Assembly (NCBI GenBank): GCA_020847175.1
Contig: JADLCM010000063.1
Location: 1 to 43,246, forward strand
Source: Phycisphaerales bacterium
Lineage (GTDB): Bacteria > Planctomycetota > Phycisphaerae > Phycisphaerales > UBA1924
Reading direction: 5' to 3'
Length of the DNA: 43,246 nt
In this document: positions 32,980 through 41,810 of the stretch, piece by piece
Layout: every line of letters starts with the position of its first letter
Numbering within the stretch: position 1 is the stretch's first letter
Notes under the pieces: generated by a model
Database searches by the model: none
Seen by the model: the letters and a program-made list of their open reading frames with translations, nothing else
Told to the model about the DNA's origin: nothing
Program-made: the position numbers and the translations under genes

Positions 32980-34593
32980 ATGGATGACCTCGTACCCCTG
33001 CGCCGGGCCCTCATCAGCGTCAGCGACAAGACCGGGCTCGTGGACCTCGCGCGGGCGCTGGTCGCCCGGGGCGTCGAGATCATCTCGACCGGCGGCACCG
33101 CCAAGGCCCTGGAACGCGCCGCCCTCCCCGTGACGCCCGTGGAGCGGGTCACCGGCTTTCCCGAGATCATGGACGGGCGCGTCAAGACGCTTCACCCGGC
33201 GGTTCACGGCGGCCTTCTGGCACGGCGCGAGGTGGACGAGCATCGCCGGGCGCTCGAAGCGCACGCGATCGCGCCGATCGATCTCGTCGTCGTCAATCTC
33301 TACCCGTTCGAGCGGGCTTCGGTCACGCCCGGGTTCTCGCACGAGGATGTCATCGAGCAGATCGACATCGGCGGGCCGTCGATGATCCGCTCGGGAGCGA
33401 AGAACGCGCGCTGGTGCGTCGTGCTCACCCATTCCGATCAATACCCGCGCCTGCTGGATGAACTCGACCGCCACGCCGGCGCCACGGGCGAGTACTTCCG
33501 CGCCAGGCTCGCCGCAGAAGCCTTCGCCCGCACCGCGGCCTATGACGCCGCCATCGCCGCGTTTCTGGGGGCCGAAGCCCCCCCCGCGCCGGGCGGCATC
33601 ATCGATGCCTCGCGCGACCTGCCCGATGTGCTGCCCCTGCGCCTCACCCGCGCCATGAGCCTGCGCTATGGCGAGAACCCGCACCAGAGGGCCGCGGCGT
33701 ACCTGCGCGCCGGAGACGACGGGCCCTCGGTGCTCCGGGCCCGCCAGCTCCACGGCAAGGAACTCAGTTACAACAACCTCGCCGACGCGGGCGCTGCCCT
33801 CGAACTCGCCCGCGCCCTGGACGCGAGCGGCCCGGCGGCGGTTGTCGTCAAACACACCAACCCGTGCGGCGCGGGCGTCGCCCCCACCCTCGAGCGGGCC
33901 CTCGACGGCGCCCTCGCGGGCGACCCCCTCGCGGCGTACGGGGGCATCCTGGCCTGCTCCCGCCCCTTCACCCTCGGGGCCGCCGAACGCCTCGCCGACC
34001 CCGCTCTCTTCTTTGAGGTGATCGCGGCCCCGGCGTTCGAACCCGGGGCGGCGGACCTGCTGAAGGCACGCTGGCGCCTCGTGCGCCTGCTTGAGATCGG
34101 TCCGCTCGATCCAACTCGCCCCGGCTCGGTCGAGTTCAGGTCGATCCCCGGAGGGGTCCTGGTGCAGGAACGCGACCTGAGCCCCTCCCGCCCGGAGACC
34201 TGGACCCACGCCGCGGGCCCGGCCCCGGACCGGCGCGATCTGGAGGCTGCCGGGGTGATGGAGCAGGTGGTGCGGGCACTCACCTCCAATGCCGTGTGCA
34301 TCGGCGGGCGCGATGGAGAGGCGATCCGCCTCTTCGGGGCCGGCGCGGGGCAGATGGACCGGGTCGCGTCGTGCCGCCTCGCCATCACCAAGGCGGGAGA
34401 TCGGGCACGCGGGGGCGTCGCGGCCTCGGACGCGTTCTTCCCCTTCCCCGACGGACCTTCGCTGCTGATCGAGGCGGGGGTGCGCCTCATCGTGCACCCG
34501 GGCGGGTCGCGCCGCGACCAGGAGACGCTGGACGTGTGCGCCCGCGCCGGGGTGACGTGCATGCTCACCGGGATGCGGCGCTTCCGGCATTGA
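32980..34593 (+). CDS. purH: Bifunctional AICAR transformylase/IMP cyclohydrolase PurH
   Basis: 537 aa enzyme for the last two steps of de novo purine synthesis. The N-terminal cyclohydrolase (MGS-like) domain shows RRALISVSDKTGLVDLARAL, EIISTGGTAKAL, MDGRVKTLHPAVHGGLLARR and IDIGGPSMIRSGAKN. The transformylase domain has LRYGENPHQRAA, the catalytic VVKHTNPCGAG, AYGGILACSRPF, GAGQMDRVASCRLAI and GVAASDAFFPFPDGPSLLIE, ending TGMRRFRH. Length is normal. The start 18 nt after the upstream gene is of leaderless type. A 6-bp stem-loop (34584-34589 with 34594-34599) spans the stop codon. Confidence 0.97.
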   Translation: MDDLVPLRRALISVSDKTGLVDLARALVARGVEIISTGGTAKALERAALPVTPVERVTGFPEIMDGRVKTLHPAVHGGLLARREVDEHRRALEAHAIAPIDLVVVNLYPFERASVTPGFSHEDVIEQIDIGGPSMIRSGAKNARWCVVLTHSDQYPRLLDELDRHAGATGEYFRARLAAEAFARTAAYDAAIAAFLGAEAPPAPGGIIDASRDLPDVLPLRLTRAMSLRYGENPHQRAAAYLRAGDDGPSVLRARQLHGKELSYNNLADAGAALELARALDASGPAAVVVKHTNPCGAGVAPTLERALDGALAGDPLAAYGGILACSRPFTLGAAERLADPALFFEVIAAPAFEPGAADLLKARWRLVRLLEIGPLDPTRPGSVEFRSIPGGVLVQERDLSPSRPETWTHAAGPAPDRRDLEAAGVMEQVVRALTSNAVCIGGRDGEAIRLFGAGAGQMDRVASCRLAITKAGDRARGGVAASDAFFPFPDGPSLLIEAGVRLIVHPGGSRRDQETLDVCARAGVTCMLTGMRRFRH

Positions 34594-34609
34594 TGCCGGG
34601 GGCTTCGCG

Positions 34610-34615
34610 TATCCT
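34610..34615 (+). promoter_or_regulatory. -10-like hexamer for leaderless queD
   Basis: TATCCT, 8 nt, then ATG at 34624; no Shine-Dalgarno. A TTGATG 15 bp upstream could act as -35. Confidence 0.45.
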
Positions 34616-34623
34616 TGGGCACG

Positions 34624-34983
34624 ATGGAGATCTTCAAAGAGTTCCGGTTCGAGGCGGCCCACAGCCTGCCGCACCTGCCCGAGGGGCACAAGTGCCGCAA
34701 CCTTCACGGCCACAGCTACCTGGTGCGGGTCGTGGTCGCCGGGCCGGTGAACCCGGCGACGGGGTGGGTCACGGACTTTGCGGATATCTCGCGGGCGTTT
34801 CGCCCCATCTTCGACCGGCTCGACCACGCCTTTCTCAATGACCTGCCGGAGATCGGGCCCTCGACCACGGAGAACCTGGCGCGCTGGATCTGGCGCGCGT
34901 TGCGCCCGGGCGTACCCCTGCTCGCCCGGATCGAAATCTGGGAGACGCCGACGAGCGGGTGCGTGTACCGGGGTGAGGAGTAG
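34624..34983 (+). CDS. queD: 6-carboxy-5,6,7,8-tetrahydropterin synthase QueD
   Basis: 119 aa zinc enzyme making carboxytetrahydropterin from dihydroneopterin triphosphate, first committed step to queuosine. FEAAHSL gives zinc ligand His13. KCRNLHGHSY gives catalytic Cys24 and zinc ligands His28 and His30. The Asp/His pair lies in DRLDHAFLND, and the pterin-binding Glu is in IEIWETPTSG. PTENLARWIW in usual form here reads STTENLARWIW. No other queuosine genes are adjacent and no preQ1 riboswitch is seen upstream. Length is normal for the family. Confidence 0.95.
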   Translation: MEIFKEFRFEAAHSLPHLPEGHKCRNLHGHSYLVRVVVAGPVNPATGWVTDFADISRAFRPIFDRLDHAFLNDLPEIGPSTTENLARWIWRALRPGVPLLARIEIWETPTSGCVYRGEE

Positions 34984-35297
34984 ATCGCCGGACGCTCGCT
35001 GGGGAGGCAAGCGGGAGCGGCGGAAGCGGGCAGGACGACACAGATTGCCGCAGCGGGCCCCGGTTGGACGCCTGGCTCGCGGGCGCTCTGGTTCGCGTGG
35101 CGCTCCCGCCTGCTTTGCGGGCGGCGAGCGCAGGCCTCGGCTCTGGCCATCGCCTGTGCCGGGCATGCTGCGCGCCATGACCCCGTGCAGGCTCAGCCAA
35201 GCACATGACCGGCGCGCCGGAACGGGGTAGGAGAGTTGCTCCACGGTCGTGATCCGCGGCGTTGAACCGGGGAGCCGGGGCCGGCCCGGAGCCCCTC

Positions 35298-35335
35298 CAA
35301 AAACACAAGGGCCCGCGCCTCTCGGCACGGGCCCT
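35298..35335 (-). terminator. Rho-independent terminator of large dockerin gene
   Basis: 8-bp GC stem (35308-35315 with 35328-35335), 12-nt loop, followed on the minus strand by a T-rich run including five consecutive T. Confidence 0.75.
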
Positions 35336-35351
35336 CTGGGTCAGAACGATG

Positions 35352-35380
35352 GCCCGTCGGGCCTACGCGGCCCGGCGGGC
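35352..35380 (-). terminator. Second hairpin after large dockerin gene
   Basis: 12-bp stem with one G-T pair (35352-35363 with 35369-35380), 5-nt loop, 14 nt after the stop; no T run. Together with the hairpin at 35308 it may protect or end the mRNA. Confidence 0.5.
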
Positions 35381-35393
35381 AAGGGACACAAAC

Positions 35394-38102
35394 TCAGGGC
35401 TGGCAGGCCACGAAGCGGTCGAGGTAGACGAAGAAGTCGTCCGCGTCCGCATCGCCGTCCGGCACGCCGTAGGAGGGATCGTTGGGATCGCTCGAGCCGG
35501 TGAGGTCGGCAATGGCGAGGTTGCCGTTGACGAACTGGTCGAGGTAGTAGAAGAAGTCGGAGGCGTCGACGAGGCCGTCGGGCACGCCGTAGGAGGGATC
35601 GTTCGGGTCGGAGGAGCCGGTGAGGTCCGCCGCGCAGAACGACGAGGGGCAGGTGACCGACGGGGTGCAGCCGGGGCCGAAGTCGGTGACCACGAGGTCG
35701 AAGGTGCCCGTCTGGCCGCCGAAGCTGTGGACGAGGATGAGGTACTCCTTGCCGGCTTCGGAGCACCAGGTGATGTTGGAGCCGAGGCCGTCGCAGGAGT
35801 CGTCAACGCCGTCGACGCAGATGAAGTTGCCGCAATCGCCGCAGTAGACGTTGAGCTTGGTGTCGAAGGTGCGGTTGGGGTTGCAGAGCGACGCATCGAG
35901 GGTGTTGCCGTTGCCGACGACCTTGTACCACACGCCGGGGCTGGTCACGCCGCCCGAGCCGCAGAAGGGGGCGTCGAGGTCGATCGTGGCGCCCGACGTG
36001 GTGCCGGGGGTCGTCGAGCCGATGGCGACGGAGATCGCGTCCTCGCAGAAATCGTTCTCGGGGAGGACGGGGTCGGTGCAGTCCATGGTCACGTTGTAGT
36101 TGAGGCCGCAGGGACGACCGGCGAAGTCGCTGGTGGCGACGAAGACGACGTAGGTGCCGGGGGCGAGAATGCCCGAGGCGGTGACCGTGGTGCAGGAGAG
36201 ACCGGTGTTGGAGAAGGCGAAGGCGGCGCTGCCGCAGCCGAGGTTCAGGTCAACCACGCCCGCGAGCACATCGAACTCGGCGCGGGTGGTGATGGTGACC
36301 TCTTTGGGCGCGTCGAGGGTGAAGAGGTCCCAGTCGGTGTCGCGGAAGTTGGTGATGAAGTCGTCGTTGGGGTTCGAGGGGGTGCCGTTGTCGTACAGGC
36401 CGAGGTAGTGGCCGCTGGTCCCGGTCACGGTCTCGCCGCAGGCGATGGCGCCGTAGACCTCGGGCACGCTGTTGCAGCCGCCGTTGGTGGCATCGACGTA
36501 GAGGTCGAAGCAGTCGGGCTCACCCTCGGGGGTGGCGCCGGGGGCCGGGTCAACGACGCACGGGGCGCAGAGCGGGGGCTCGGCGCAGGCGATGCCGTCG
36601 CTGAAGAGGTTGAGGTCGAAGTCGCCTTCGGCGGAGCTGAAGCCGTGAACGAGGATGTAGTAGAGCTTGCCGGCTTCGGAGCACCATGTGAGGCTGCTGT
36701 TGAGGCCGCAGGAGTCATCGTTGCCGCCGACGCAGTAGAACTCGCCGAGGGCGCAGTCGCCGCAGAAGACGCTGATCTTGGTGTCGTAGTTGGTGAAGGT
36801 GCAGGTGTCAGCCGTGAGCGACGTGCCGTCGCCGACGACGGTGTACCACACGCCGGGGGCCGTGATCGCGGTGCCGCAGGTGGGCAGGCCGGCGTCGACG
36901 CCGCCGCCGGAGGTGCTGCCGGGGGTGGTGCTGTTGATGGCGACCGGGACCGCCGCGTCGCAGGTGTCGTTGGTGGGCGGGAAGAAGGGGACGCCCGTGA
37001 GGTTGAAGGAGTACTCGCTGCCGCAGGCGACGCCGGTGAAGCCCTGCGTGCCGACGAAGGCGACGTAGGTGCCGGGCTGCATCTTCTTGGTGACGGTGAC
37101 GGTCTGGCAGCCGGTGCCGGTGACCGAGGCGGTGAAGCCGCCCGCGCCCGCGCAGCCGCCGTTCATGTCGACGAAGCCGAAGAGCACGTCGAAGCCGGCG
37201 GAGCCGGTCAGCGTGACCTCGGTGGGCGCCGTGAGGGTGAACTGGTACCAGTCGGTGTCACGGAAGTTGGTGATGAAGTCGTCGTTGGGGTTGGAGGGGG
37301 TGCCGTTGTCGTACAGGCCGAGGAAGGTGCCGGCCGTGCCGCAGATGTCGCCGCCGCCGACGCTGGCGGAGCCAAAGATCTCGGGCGTGCTGTTGCAGCC
37401 GCCGTTGGTGGCATCGACGTAGAGGTCGAAGCAGTCGGGCTCGCCCTCGGGGGTGGCGCCGATCGGGCATTCAAAGATGCAGGGCGTGCAGGGGACGGCC
37501 CCGCCGCAGGTCAGGCCGTCGCTGTTGACCGAGAGCTCGAAGTCGCCGGTGGAGCTGCTGAAGCCGTGGACGAGGATGAGGTAGGTCTCGCCCGCGGTGG
37601 TGCACCAGCTGACGCTCGACTGCAGGCCGCAGAAATCGTCGTTGCCGGCGACGCAGACGGGGGTGGCGCACCCGCCGCAGAAGACGCTGATCTTGGAGTC
37701 ATACGTGGTGAAGCCGTTGCACAGGTCGGCGGTGAAGGTCGTGCCGTCGCCGACGATGCTGTACCACACGCCGGGGGCGCTGACCGTCGTGCCGCAGGTG
37801 GGCACGGAGTCAACCGTCGCCGCGAGGGTCGAGCCGAAAGTGACCGAGCCGAGGGTCACAGCCTGGGCGTCAGCGCACAGGTCGTTGGCGCCCTGCGGGC
37901 CCACGCCGCCGCTCTTGGCGCGACGACCCGCCACGTTGGTCGTCGTCATTTCCGGGGCCTGCTTCTGAAGGTTGACCTTGTCCAACGAGGGGTTCTCGTT
38001 CTTCGCGGCCTTCACGGGCTCTGCGTTCAGCGCGCCGCTGAAACAGCACACCCCGCAGAGTGCCAGAAGAGATCCTGCCGAAATCTTGTTTCCGATGCGC
38101 AT
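35394..38102 (-). CDS. Large Cys-rich exported repeat protein with C-terminal GC-type dockerin
   Basis: 902 aa. ATG 38102 has GGAGGAAGG upstream and a signal peptide (MRIGNKISAGSLLALCGVCC, then FSGALNA). Three A modules (each with APGVWY or SPGVWY, VVGDGT, YDTKISVFCG, CGLNSSLTWC, YYILVHGFSS) alternate with two B modules (GATPEGEPDCFDLYVDATNG, NGTPSNPNDDFITNFRDTDW, APGTYVVFVAT). Both resemble pre-peptidase C-terminal (PPC-like) beta-sandwiches. The APGVWY motifs are exactly 306 residues apart. The last 80 residues are two dockerin repeats (DLTGSSDPNDPSYGVPDG twice). Conserved Cys pairs suggest disulfides after export. No enzyme domain is visible, so a structural, adhesive or binding role is inferred. 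Confidence 0.83.
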   Translation of the reverse strand: MRIGNKISAGSLLALCGVCCFSGALNAEPVKAAKNENPSLDKVNLQKQAPEMTTTNVAGRRAKSGGVGPQGANDLCADAQAVTLGSVTFGSTLAATVDSVPTCGTTVSAPGVWYSIVGDGTTFTADLCNGFTTYDSKISVFCGGCATPVCVAGNDDFCGLQSSVSWCTTAGETYLILVHGFSSSTGDFELSVNSDGLTCGGAVPCTPCIFECPIGATPEGEPDCFDLYVDATNGGCNSTPEIFGSASVGGGDICGTAGTFLGLYDNGTPSNPNDDFITNFRDTDWYQFTLTAPTEVTLTGSAGFDVLFGFVDMNGGCAGAGGFTASVTGTGCQTVTVTKKMQPGTYVAFVGTQGFTGVACGSEYSFNLTGVPFFPPTNDTCDAAVPVAINSTTPGSTSGGGVDAGLPTCGTAITAPGVWYTVVGDGTSLTADTCTFTNYDTKISVFCGDCALGEFYCVGGNDDSCGLNSSLTWCSEAGKLYYILVHGFSSAEGDFDLNLFSDGIACAEPPLCAPCVVDPAPGATPEGEPDCFDLYVDATNGGCNSVPEVYGAIACGETVTGTSGHYLGLYDNGTPSNPNDDFITNFRDTDWDLFTLDAPKEVTITTRAEFDVLAGVVDLNLGCGSAAFAFSNTGLSCTTVTASGILAPGTYVVFVATSDFAGRPCGLNYNVTMDCTDPVLPENDFCEDAISVAIGSTTPGTTSGATIDLDAPFCGSGGVTSPGVWYKVVGNGNTLDASLCNPNRTFDTKLNVYCGDCGNFICVDGVDDSCDGLGSNITWCSEAGKEYLILVHSFGGQTGTFDLVVTDFGPGCTPSVTCPSSFCAADLTGSSDPNDPSYGVPDGLVDASDFFYYLDQFVNGNLAIADLTGSSDPNDPSYGVPDGDADADDFFVYLDRFVACQP
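35640..37900 (-). repeat. Internal tandem repeat, period 918-921 bp, within the large dockerin gene
   Basis: The DNA for the G-V-W-Y motif recurs at 35925, 36843 and 37761, exactly 918 bp apart. 36469-36521 and 37390-37442 are identical over 53 bp (offset 921). Layout on the minus strand is A-B-A-B-A, so 2.5 units. Confidence 0.88.
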
Positions 38103-38563
38103 GTGTCGTCCTTCCTCCACGAAAGCGCGGCGAAGTTGAACCGTCCGAGGACACTTCCTCGAATCGCCTTCCGTTCTTGCCGCCTGATTCCCCACTGGGC
38201 CCGGCGCAACCCGCCGGCGCCCCGATCTCCATGTGCGGCTTCGCCACGAAGCCGTATGCCTATACATTCCCACGTCCGAGGAACCTATGCAAGCGCTTGT
38301 TCCCGGATTTTTCAACTTTGCGCGAATATACACACAAAACGCGAACCCATCGTCCACGAGCCGGGTTCTTCGACGCTGCGAACATCTTGGAACGACAAGC
38401 ACTTACGGCAGAACCAGACATTCCCCTTGTCGCCTCAACCCATCCAAAAAAACCGGTGTCAATCTGGGGTATTTGCCCCTCCCTCCGAACCAGTGCGTGC
38501 AAGCGCCGGCGTGCGTTCCGTAGACATTTCAGCGACGATGCACGGGAAGCGCAGGAGGCTTCG
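38103..38563. other. 461-bp divergent intergenic region, relatively A+T-rich
   Basis: Separates the large dockerin gene (-) from the ABC exporter (+). 38255-38470 is among the least GC-rich parts of the window, with a 7-A tract (38446-38452) and TATACA/TATAGG-like hexamers. It is likely regulatory. I could not fix a -35/-10 pair and see no gene. Confidence 0.4.
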
Positions 38564-39424
38564 ATGCTCGCGGTCCAGGAATTGAGCAAGTCGTTCGGGG
38601 CGCGCGCCGCCGTCAACGGGGTTTCCTTTGAGGTCGGCCCGGGCGAAGTCTTCGGCCTTCTCGGCCCAAACGGGGCGGGGAAGACGACCATCGCGAAGAT
38701 GTGCGTGGGGCTCCTCCGCCCCGACCGAGGCAGCGTGCGGGTCGGCGCCGGGGGCTTCACCCCCCCGGCGAACGAGGCCAAGCGCTGCATCGGCGTGGCG
38801 CCCCAAGACCTCGCGATCTACGACGAACTGAGCGCCGAGGAGAACCTCCGGCTCTTCGCGGCTCTCTACGGACACACCCCGAAGGAGTCTGCCGCCCGCG
38901 CCCGGGAAGCCCTGGGCGCCGTCGGGCTGGCGGATCGGGCGCGCGGGCTGGTCAAGACCTTCTCGGGGGGGATGAAGCGGCGCCTGAACTTCGCCGCCGC
39001 GATCTTGAACGACCCGGAGGTCGTGCTGCTCGACGAGCCCACCGCCGGGGTTGACCCGCAATCGAGGGCGGGCATCCTGGACCTTGTGCGCGGGCTGAAG
39101 CAGCGCGGCAAGGCGGTGGTCTATACCACGCACTACATGGAAGAAGCCCAGCGGCTCTGCGACCGCGTCGGGATCATCGACCAGGGCCGGCTGCTTGCGC
39201 TCGGCACGGTGCCCGAACTCATCGCGGCCCACGGCGGGCCGGAGACCATCGTGCTCGGGCGCGATGACGGCGAAGAGCGCATCGAAACCACCGATCCCCT
39301 GAACGATCTCGCCCGGCTGCTCGCCGGCGAGCGCGGGCGCGGGGCGCGCACCATCCGGTTGGAACGCGCCGACCTCGAATCTGTCTTCCTGCGCCTCACC
39401 GGCAGGGCGCTGCGCGACGAGTAG
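38564..39424 (+). CDS. ABC transporter ATP-binding protein (ABC-2 exporter)
   Basis: 286 aa cytoplasmic ATPase for the permease downstream. The ATG has AGGAGG 5 nt upstream; longer in-frame extensions into the intergenic region are rejected. Walker A is GPNGAGKTT, the Q-loop VAPQDLAIYDELSAEEN, the signature TFSGGMKRRLNFAAAI, Walker B VVLLDEPTAGVD and the H-loop YTTHYMEEA. This matches the DrrA/CcmA/NodI-type drug or polymer exporters. The C-terminal 80 residues (DPLNDLARLLAGERG ... LESVFLRLTGRALRD) are usual for this group. The permease starts 118 nt later. Confidence 0.93.
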   Translation: MLAVQELSKSFGARAAVNGVSFEVGPGEVFGLLGPNGAGKTTIAKMCVGLLRPDRGSVRVGAGGFTPPANEAKRCIGVAPQDLAIYDELSAEENLRLFAALYGHTPKESAARAREALGAVGLADRARGLVKTFSGGMKRRLNFAAAILNDPEVVLLDEPTAGVDPQSRAGILDLVRGLKQRGKAVVYTTHYMEEAQRLCDRVGIIDQGRLLALGTVPELIAAHGGPETIVLGRDDGEERIETTDPLNDLARLLAGERGRGARTIRLERADLESVFLRLTGRALRDE

Positions 39425-39542
39425 CCGCGCGGCACGCGAAGCCGCCGGGGCGTGAATCACCTGCACATGCGCGGCCCCGGCGGATGGTCGCGGCCGGTGG
39501 GAGCGCGGGGCACAACCCGCCCCCGTTGAAAGGGACTGAACC

Positions 39543-40841
39543 ATGCGGAGCATCTGGGCCCTGGCGATCAAGGACTTGCGCATGATGTCCCGCGATCGGA
39601 TGGGCCTCTTCTTCACGCTCGCATTCCCCATCATCTACGCGGTGCTCTTCGGGTCGATCATGTCCGGCGCGACCGGCGGGGGCGGGGGCGCCCGGGTGAC
39701 CATCGCCGCCGCCGACCTCGACGGCACGGAGCCCTCGAAGGAACTGCTCGCGGCGCTGGAGGGCGCCAAGGGCCTCTCGCTCATCCGCGCCGCGGATGCC
39801 GACGAAGCCCGGGCGCTCGTCCGCACCCGCAAGGCGGCGGGGGCGCTGATCGTCCCGGCGGGGTACGGCGAGGCCGCGGGTCGGCCCTTCTGGGGCGAGC
39901 CCGCACGCCTGGAGCTCGCCCTCGACCCCTCGCGCCAAGCGGAGGGCGGCATGGTGCAGGGGATCATCACCGAACAGGCGTTCAAGCGGTTCCAGACGCT
40001 CTTCTCGGAGCCCGGGGCGATGCGAAAGGTCGCACGCGATGCCCTCGCCTCGCTCGACACGGCCCCCGCCGATGACCAGGCCCGGCTTGCGCCACTGCGG
40101 GCCTTTCTCGGGGCGCTCGACGGGCTTTTCACCTCGGACGTGACCTCGGACGACCCGGCGAACCCGGGCGGCACGGCGCGCTTTGAGCCGGTGCGGATCG
40201 ACGTGCGCGAGATCGAGGCGAAACAGCGCACCGGGCCGCGCTCGGCCTTTGAGATTTCGTTTCCACAGGCCGTCGCCTGGGCGATGATGAGCGCGAGTTT
40301 CGGCTTTGCGCTCTCGCTCGTGAGCGAGCGGATGCGCGGCACGCTGACCCGACTCGAACTCGCCCCCATGCCCCGGCGCAACGTGCTGCTGGGCAAGGCG
40401 CTGGCATGCCTCATCGTCAACCTCGTGGTGGTCAGCCTGGTGCTCGCGGTGGGCGTGCTCTTTCTTGGCGTGCGCCCGACCTCGCTGCCCCTGCTGGGCG
40501 CCGCGATCGTGAGCGGCGCCATCGGGTTCGTGGGCGTGATGCTCCTCATCTCGGTCTGCGGACGGACGCAGGCCAGCGTGAGCGGCATCGGCTGGGGCGT
40601 GATGCTCGTGCTCGCCATGATGGGCGGGGCGATGGTGCCGGCGGTCTTCATGCCCGGCTGGATGCGCTCCGCCGGGGCGATCAGCCCGATCCGCTGGGCG
40701 ATCGAGGCGATGGAAGGGGCCTTCTGGCGCGGCTACTCGCCCGCGCAGATGCTCACGCCCTGCCTCGTGCTCGTGGGCATCGGCGTGGGGGGCACGCTGC
40801 TGGGCATCCGGGTCTTCAGGTTCGACGCCGGGAAGGCATGA
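39543..40841 (+). CDS. ABC-2 type transporter permease
   Basis: 432 aa membrane protein. One membrane segment is near residues 20-42 (LFFTLAFPIIYAVLFGSIMS), followed by a large extracytoplasmic domain (about 45-235, with IAAADLDGTEPSKELLAALE) and then five C-terminal membrane segments. The conserved FSLVSERMRGTLTRLELAPM-like stretch (SLVSERMRGTLTRLELAPMP) and AISPIRWAIEAMEGAFWRGY are ABC2_membrane_3 hallmarks. The start has AAAGGGA upstream. With the preceding ATPase it forms a complete exporter; cargo (drug, lipid or glycan) is unknown. Confidence 0.9.
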   Translation: MRSIWALAIKDLRMMSRDRMGLFFTLAFPIIYAVLFGSIMSGATGGGGGARVTIAAADLDGTEPSKELLAALEGAKGLSLIRAADADEARALVRTRKAAGALIVPAGYGEAAGRPFWGEPARLELALDPSRQAEGGMVQGIITEQAFKRFQTLFSEPGAMRKVARDALASLDTAPADDQARLAPLRAFLGALDGLFTSDVTSDDPANPGGTARFEPVRIDVREIEAKQRTGPRSAFEISFPQAVAWAMMSASFGFALSLVSERMRGTLTRLELAPMPRRNVLLGKALACLIVNLVVVSLVLAVGVLFLGVRPTSLPLLGAAIVSGAIGFVGVMLLISVCGRTQASVSGIGWGVMLVLAMMGGAMVPAVFMPGWMRSAGAISPIRWAIEAMEGAFWRGYSPAQMLTPCLVLVGIGVGGTLLGIRVFRFDAGKA

Positions 40842-40858
40842 GCCGAGGCGCGGCACGC

Positions 40859-41803
40859 TCAAAGCGCGGGCGCGCTCACAGCAGCCGAAGCCGCGCTCCC
40901 CGGGGCGCCTGTCCCCAGGTTCAGCCGCTCGCGGGCCACGTCGAGAAGGTGCTGCCCCGCCGCCTCTGAAAAGTGATTGCGCCAGTCGCCCACGATCCCC
41001 TTGCGATGGAAGTCCGGGGCTTCCTCGCCCGCCGGTCGCCCGGTGATCGCCTGGAAGTCATTGCGCCGGACGCACTCACGCACGGTCGCCTCGTCGCACG
41101 CCAGCCCGCAGAAGGCAAAGAGCGCCCCGGCCGTGCCCTCGGGGTCGCGCTTGTAGTGCTCGTAATGCACCTCGGTGTAGCGCGCGGGGCCCAGGGCCGC
41201 CCCCGCGGCGCGGCAGTGGCGCAGCAGTTCGGCCCAGTGGTCGCGGGCGTAGACCTCGGCGGCGGCTTCGAGCGGCCCGGGGCCGAGGATGTTGAGGCCG
41301 ATGCGGGAGAAGTGGTGCCAGGCGCTCACCGCCGCGTCGCGCACGTCGCGCACCACGCACACGAAACGGGCCGAGGGGTATAGATCGGCGAGGAGCGGCA
41401 CTTGGCGGGCGTGCCCGGGGGTCTTGTCGGCAAGGTGGGTGAGCCCGTGCAGTTTGTCCGGGGGCGTCGACCGGAGATAGCCGATCAGCACCCGGTCCAT
41501 CGCCTGGCGCAGCAGGCAGGCCTCGTCCAGCGGGGTGATCCAGGTTGAGGTCCGGTGCCCCGCCTGCCGGCTCTGGCCGTCCTGCTGCTGCGTGTACCAG
41601 CGCACACCCTGCGAGAGGGCGGGGGCGAGGCGGGTGGCCAGGTGCGCCTCGCCCGAGGCGCGGCAGCGCGGGTGCGAGCCGAGCGTCTTCTGCACCCACG
41701 TGGTGCCGCACTTGGGCGGCCCGACGACAAAGACCAGGTGCAGGCGGTCGAGAAGGCGTGATTCGGCCTGCCAGCGGGCGAAGGTCTCTGCCGCGAGGGT
41801 CAT
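40859..41803 (-). CDS. Sulfotransferase family protein
   Basis: 314 aa PAPS-dependent sulfotransferase. The 5'-phosphosulfate loop is VVGPPKCGTTWVQKTL near residue 26. The 3'-phosphate-binding segment is FVCVVRDVRDAAVSAWHHFS, with Arg and Ser as expected. FHRKGIVGDWRNHFSEAA is the C-terminal R-x-G-x-x-G-x-W-x-x-x-F motif, close to cytosolic-type sulfotransferases (Sulfotransfer_1). The acceptor is unknown; planctomycetes handle many sulfated polysaccharides, but that link is only inference. GATATT lies 7 nt before the ATG, as in the leaderless pattern. It ends 17 bp from the convergent permease gene. Confidence 0.9.
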   Translation of the reverse strand: MTLAAETFARWQAESRLLDRLHLVFVVGPPKCGTTWVQKTLGSHPRCRASGEAHLATRLAPALSQGVRWYTQQQDGQSRQAGHRTSTWITPLDEACLLRQAMDRVLIGYLRSTPPDKLHGLTHLADKTPGHARQVPLLADLYPSARFVCVVRDVRDAAVSAWHHFSRIGLNILGPGPLEAAAEVYARDHWAELLRHCRAAGAALGPARYTEVHYEHYKRDPEGTAGALFAFCGLACDEATVRECVRRNDFQAITGRPAGEEAPDFHRKGIVGDWRNHFSEAAGQHLLDVARERLNLGTGAPGSAASAAVSAPAL

Positions 41804-41810
41804 GGGACGG

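Larger units (their letters stand above)
34984..35393. other. 410-bp intergenic region, mostly non-coding
   Basis: Between converging queD and the large dockerin gene. It holds two hairpins near the dockerin end (annotated separately) and a 12-bp palindrome at 35209-35220. I see no supportable gene or RNA in 34984-35290. Confidence 0.4.

Noticed and set aside
34594..34623. preQ1 riboswitch upstream of queD
   Set aside because: Only 30 nt separate purH and queD, with no aptamer-like pseudoknot sequence; the start appears leaderless.
31309..35328. Minus-strand open frame of over 1300 codons opposite FHA-GspE, purH and queD
   Set aside because: Its product is a low-complexity Arg/Ala/Gly/His/Glu-rich string with no family motif, and it runs antisense to three well-recognised genes. 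In 70 % GC DNA such antisense frames stay open by chance.
35262..38585. Plus-strand open frame of about 1100 codons opposite the large dockerin gene
   Set aside because: Repetitive Val/Ala/Gly/Glu/Asp-rich translation that mirrors the repeats of the real minus-strand gene, which has signal peptide, Shine-Dalgarno and recognised modules.
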